The notes beneath the pieces were generated by a model. It was not told the origin of the DNA and did no database searches. It saw nothing but the letters and a program-made list of their open reading frames with translations. Positions 5,225-7,746 of a stretch of DNA of 7,746 bases are shown here, piece after piece. Source of the stretch: Bacteroidota bacterium (GTDB lineage: Bacteria > Bacteroidota > Ignavibacteria > Ignavibacteriales > Melioribacteraceae); NCBI GenBank assembly GCA_023381535.1, contig JAMCSN010000326.1:289-8034 (forward strand), read 5' to 3'. How positions within the stretch are numbered: the first letter of the stretch is position 1; each line of letters begins with the position of its first letter. The translations under genes were made by a program, and so were the position numbers.

Positions 5225-6544
5225 ATGAAAAAAATATTTGTAATTGTTTTGTTGATGGCAATAAGCATATCAGCGCAAACTCAAAATCTTACTTTGACGC
5301 AAAGTTTGGAAATTGGAATGAAGAACAGCAAAGACCTAAAGATTTCGCAATCGAAATTGGCTGGAGCTTCTGCACAAGTTACGGCGGCTAATTCGCAGCT
5401 TCTGCCGCAAATTGGTTTATCCGCAAGCTACATGCGGTTAAGCAACATTCCCCCGTTCGAAGTAACCTTGCCTTTCTCTCCGAAGCCAATTCAGATTTCA
5501 CCGGTGATTTTGGATAATTATTCCGTCAAACTAAGTCTTCAGCAGCCACTGTTTACCGGATTCAGATTGTGGTCGGTAAAAAACGCAGCCGAATCAAATT
5601 ATGAAGCGACAAATTCGGATTATCTAAAAGATATGAACGAAGCCGCTTTCAAAATTGAAAATGCATTTTGGAATTACTACAAAGCTCAGCAGTACGATAA
5701 ACTTCTAGATGAGAATTTGAATCAGATCAAGCAGCATCTTGACGACACAAAGAATTTTATGCAGAACGGACTGGCAACGAAAAACGATTTTCTAAAACTG
5801 GAGGTTCAACACTCTTCAGTTAAGCTTCAAAAAATAGAAGCGGATAACCAGCTTGATATCGCAAGGATGTTTTTTAATCAAACAATCGGCTTGCCGCTGG
5901 ACTCCCCCACTACAATCGAGACCGGAGATTTATCGGCGAATATTGTTGACCTTAAGATTGAAGATTTACTCAACGAAGCAAAGAATAATAGAAACGAATT
6001 GAAGTCTCTCGACTACCGCGTTAACGCCAGCATCGCAAGTCTTCGTGCGGCACAATCGGCGTGGTTCCCTTCAATATTTCTTGTCGGCGATTATTACTAC
6101 AGCAAACCGAATCAGAGATTTTTGCCGGCGGTAAATGAATTTAAAGATACCTGGGATTTGGGAGTAACTTTATCATGGAGTGTTTGGAATTGGGGCTACA
6201 CTTCATCGCAAACTTCAATTGCGGAACAAAACAAAATACAAGCGGAAACCGTTCTATCACAATTGAAAGATGCTGTTGATATAGAAGTTCAACAAAACTA
6301 TCTGACTTACAAAAGATCATTCGACAAAGTGAATGTTGCAAAGTTAAGCGTAGATCAAGCAGAAGAAAACTATAGAATCACGCAGGAAAAATACAACTCC
6401 CAAGTTGCATCCAGCACGGATTTAATTGATGCGGAAGCGGCGCTTCTTCAGGCGAAGACAAGTTACAGCAATGCTCTTGTCGATTATGAAATTGCGAGAG
6501 TGCGTTTGGATAAATCGGTTGGAAGGAAGATTTACGGAAAGTAG
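5225..6544 (+). CDS. TolC-type outer membrane efflux protein
   Basis: This is a 439-residue protein of normal TolC-family length. A Sec signal peptide (MKKIFVIVLLMAISISA, probable cut before Gln18) is followed by two outer-membrane-efflux repeats. Repeat one starts with LTLTQSLEIGMKNSKDLKIS (22-41) and includes SYMRLS and the strand VKLSLQQPLFTGFRLW (101-116). Repeat two starts near NNRNELKSLDYRVNASIASL (254-273), with LGVTLSWSVWNWG (312-324) as the equivalent strand. It ends in a long helix with EENYRITQEKY (380-390) and SSTDLIDAEAALL (396-408). Trimers of this family form the barrel and periplasmic tunnel that exports substrate delivered by the adaptor and ABC pump. The gene lies 26 bases after ATPase 1. 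Its stop codon TAG (6542-6544) is also the first three bases of the inverted repeat that flanks the next gene. Confidence 0.92.
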   Translation: MKKIFVIVLLMAISISAQTQNLTLTQSLEIGMKNSKDLKISQSKLAGASAQVTAANSQLLPQIGLSASYMRLSNIPPFEVTLPFSPKPIQISPVILDNYSVKLSLQQPLFTGFRLWSVKNAAESNYEATNSDYLKDMNEAAFKIENAFWNYYKAQQYDKLLDENLNQIKQHLDDTKNFMQNGLATKNDFLKLEVQHSSVKLQKIEADNQLDIARMFFNQTIGLPLDSPTTIETGDLSANIVDLKIEDLLNEAKNNRNELKSLDYRVNASIASLRAAQSAWFPSIFLVGDYYYSKPNQRFLPAVNEFKDTWDLGVTLSWSVWNWGYTSSQTSIAEQNKIQAETVLSQLKDAVDIEVQQNYLTYKRSFDKVNVAKLSVDQAEENYRITQEKYNSQVASSTDLIDAEAALLQAKTSYSNALVDYEIARVRLDKSVGRKIYGK

Positions 6545-6561
6545 GAGATAGAAGTTAGAAT
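6542..6561 (+). repeat. Left arm of the inverted repeat flanking the S23 gene
   Basis: The 20-base arm starts with the tolC stop codon TAG and ends in GTTAGAAT; it is the exact reverse complement of 6965-6984. The pairing stops at both ends of the 20 bases. A related motif, AGATAGAA, appears at 6546 inside the arm and again at 6567, 21 bases further on. Confidence 0.9.
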
Positions 6562-6609
6562 ATAGTAGATAGAATGAATTGAAAACAGCAGAAAGATTAC
6601 TTAACAAAC

Positions 6610-6615
6610 GGGAGG
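6610..6615 (+). promoter_or_regulatory. Strong ribosome binding site of the S23 gene
   Basis: GGGAGG lies 7 bases before the ATG, a near-perfect Shine-Dalgarno site. The neighbouring operon genes have weak or no such sites, so this gene carries its own translation signal. Confidence 0.75.
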
Positions 6616-6622
6616 AAAAGAA

Positions 6623-6985
6623 ATGGAAAAGTCTAAAAGATTTACTGAACTAATTGTCTGGCAAAAAGCGCATGAATTTGTTTTGGGGGTATATAGCGCG
6701 ACAAAAATGTTTCCCAAAGAAGAGTTGTTCGGGTTAACATCTCAATTAAGAAGAGCGGCGGTTTCAATTCCAGCGAATATTGCAGAAGGTTATCGTAAAA
6801 GAGGAAAGATGGACAAAGCAAGATTTTTTAACATGGCAGAGGGCTCGTTGGAGGAGTGTTATTATTACATGATTTTAGCTAATGATTTAGGTTACGCGAA
6901 CACGGAAAATTTAAAAGGACTTTTAAACGAGGTTGGAAAACTCTTGAACGCATATTCCAAAAGCATTCTAACTTCTATCTCCTAA
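6623..6985 (+). CDS. Four-helix-bundle protein of the S23 (23S rRNA intervening-sequence protein) family
   Basis: This is a 120-residue protein of typical family length. Diagnostic stretches are FTELIVWQKAHEFVLGVYSA (7-26), the highly conserved FGLTSQLRRAAVSIPANIAEG (36-56), RFFNMAEGSLEECYYYMILA (67-86) and DLGYANTENLKGLL (88-101), which match the four helices in order. Family members form small homo-oligomeric bundles with a basic surface. They are named from ORFs in 23S rRNA intervening sequences, and the related Avd protein serves diversity-generating retroelements. The cellular role of solo copies is unknown. This copy lies 78 bases after tolC and 19 bases before ATPase 2, in the operon direction. 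The last six residues (ILTSIS) and the first two bases of the stop codon are encoded by the right inverted-repeat arm. There is no rRNA sequence and no reverse transcriptase nearby in the window. The family call is certain; the function is not. Confidence 0.95.
   Translation: MEKSKRFTELIVWQKAHEFVLGVYSATKMFPKEELFGLTSQLRRAAVSIPANIAEGYRKRGKMDKARFFNMAEGSLEECYYYMILANDLGYANTENLKGLLNEVGKLLNAYSKSILTSIS
6965..6984 (-). repeat. Right arm of the inverted repeat flanking the S23 gene
   Basis: This is the perfect reverse complement of 6542-6561. It contains the last six S23 codons and the first two bases of the stop codon (TAA at 6983-6985). Just beyond it lies a further degenerate copy of the same CTAACTCCTAA-like sequence (to about 6992), which has no match on the left because tolC coding sequence lies there. 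Confidence 0.9.
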
Positions 6986-7004
6986 CTCCTAAATTCTCAA
7001 CACA

Positions 7005-7746
7005 ATGCAAACAAACGATAAATATTCAATACAAGTAAATAACCTGACAAAAAAATTTGGCAGCTTTACCGCCGTTAACGGAATTTCGTTCAACGTTAAG
7101 CAAGGGGAAATCTTTGGCTTTCTGGGCGCAAACGGTGCAGGCAAATCCACCGCGATTAAAATGTTATGCGGAATTTTAGAACCGACCTCCGGCGGCGCAA
7201 TGGTCGGAGGATTCAGCGTGATGAACCAGCCCGATAAAGTGAAAACGCAGATTGGATACATGTCGCAAAAGTTTTCTCTTTACAATGATCTAACGGTAGA
7301 AGAGAACATAAACTTTTTCGGCGGCGTTTACGGACTTTATAACAACAAACTTGCAGAAAGAAAAAAGTGGGTCTTGAAGGTTGCCTACCTCGAAGGGAAA
7401 GAAAAATTATTAACCGCATCATTACCGGGCGGAATCAAGCAACGGCTTGCTCTTGCCATTGCCGTTATTCACGAACCGAAAATAGTTTTTCTTGACGAAC
7501 CTACCGGAGGCGTCGATCCGATCTCAAGAAGAAACTTTTGGGATTTGATAAACGAGCTTTCACAAAACGGAGTAACAGTTTTTGTAACAACCCACTATCT
7601 CGATGAAGCCGAGTTCTGCAACACGATAACTTTGATCAATGCCGGCAACATCATTGCAAGCGGCAGCTCGAAAGAATTGAAAACGAAATATTTGACCAAC
7701 ACTATTTTGGAAGTGGAAAGCGATAGAGTTGTTGACGCACTTGATA
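7005..7746 (+). CDS. ABC transporter ATPase 2 of the YbhF-like exporter (runs off the right edge)
   Basis: The frame is open from ATG 7005 to the end of the window (247 codons seen). The motifs are Walker A GANGAGKST (41-49), the Q-loop YMSQKFSLYNDLT with Q88, Walker B VFLDEP with D164 and E165, GGVDPISRRNFW (168-179), and an intact H-loop TTHYLDEAE with His197. The signature is LPGGIKQR (140-147), with Pro where most ABC proteins have Ser. LPxGxKQR signatures are familiar in the second half of YbhF/RbbA-type tandem ATPases. It resembles ATPase 1 closely over its whole length and probably pairs with it. The C-terminal extension is cut by the window end, and ABC-2 permease genes should follow. 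It begins 19 bases after the S23 stop with no clear ribosome binding site of its own. Confidence 0.9.
   Translation, partial: MQTNDKYSIQVNNLTKKFGSFTAVNGISFNVKQGEIFGFLGANGAGKSTAIKMLCGILEPTSGGAMVGGFSVMNQPDKVKTQIGYMSQKFSLYNDLTVEENINFFGGVYGLYNNKLAERKKWVLKVAYLEGKEKLLTASLPGGIKQRLALAIAVIHEPKIVFLDEPTGGVDPISRRNFWDLINELSQNGVTVFVTTHYLDEAEFCNTITLINAGNIIASGSSKELKTKYLTNTILEVESDRVVDALD

Larger units (their letters stand above)
6542..6984. mobile_element. Candidate S23-type element: four-helix-bundle gene inside a 20-bp perfect inverted repeat
   Basis: A 443-base unit is bounded by perfectly complementary 20-base arms and contains one complete S23-family gene with its own strong ribosome binding site. It lies between two members of an efflux operon to which an S23 protein has no known link. 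S23 ORFs are known inside 23S rRNA intervening sequences, whose ends pair as a stem; here the same layout appears in a protein-coding operon. There is no transposase and no clear target duplication. Mobility is therefore inferred only from the arms and the misplaced cargo. Confidence 0.4.

Noticed and set aside
6579..6607. TTGAAA with TAACAA 17 bases later as a private promoter for the S23 gene
   Set aside because: The -10 match is only 3 of 6, and transcription would start on the ribosome binding site. Too weak to list.
6542..6985. S23 gene as a sign of a 23S rRNA intervening sequence or of a diversity-generating retroelement
   Set aside because: There is no rRNA sequence on either side. 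There is also no reverse transcriptase, template repeat or variable repeat in the window. The flanks are efflux genes.

Overview
The window looks like a chromosomal segment of a low-to-moderate GC bacterium of the Bacteroidota/Ignavibacteriota (FCB) group. The main clues are a long-form GroES-like protein of a type I associate with that group, a solo S23/four-helix-bundle gene, and mostly weak Shine-Dalgarno sequences. This assignment is an inference, and no rRNA or tRNA gene is present to confirm it.

Positions 1-1879 hold three genes on the minus strand. They are the 5' end of mscL (mechanosensitive channel), a full-length Fic-family protein with a deviant active-site motif, and a GroES-like protein. 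The space between the Fic gene and the GroES-like gene contains a duplicated operator-like inverted repeat over the fic promoter. It also contains a compact composite repeat (12-bp tandem units, a 13-bp hairpin and 7-bp terminal inverted repeats). A class I SAM methyltransferase (1956-2552, plus strand) is divergent from the GroES-like gene.

Positions 2606-7746 form a plus-strand efflux operon: a TetR-type regulator, a HlyD/YbhG-type lipoprotein adaptor, ABC ATPase 1, a TolC-type outer membrane channel, a four-helix-bundle (S23) gene, and ABC ATPase 2, which runs off the window. The operon starts with a near-consensus promoter (TTGACA, 17 bp, TATATT). Two identical GGAAAC-N15-AGTTTC inverted repeats, exactly 40 bp apart, overlie it and are the likely TetR operators. 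The two ATPases match the two halves of a YbhF-like tandem ATPase split into separate genes. Their motif defects are complementary, which predicts one degenerate and one consensus ATP site. Membrane permeases are expected just past the right edge.

The most unusual object is the S23 gene inside the efflux operon. It is flanked by a perfect 20-bp inverted repeat (6542-6561 and 6965-6984). The left arm begins exactly at the tolC stop codon, and the right arm encodes the S23 C-terminus and most of its stop codon. It resembles the layout of 23S rRNA intervening sequences (an S23 ORF inside a stem) but sits in a protein-coding operon, so it may be a small mobile or RNA-processed element.
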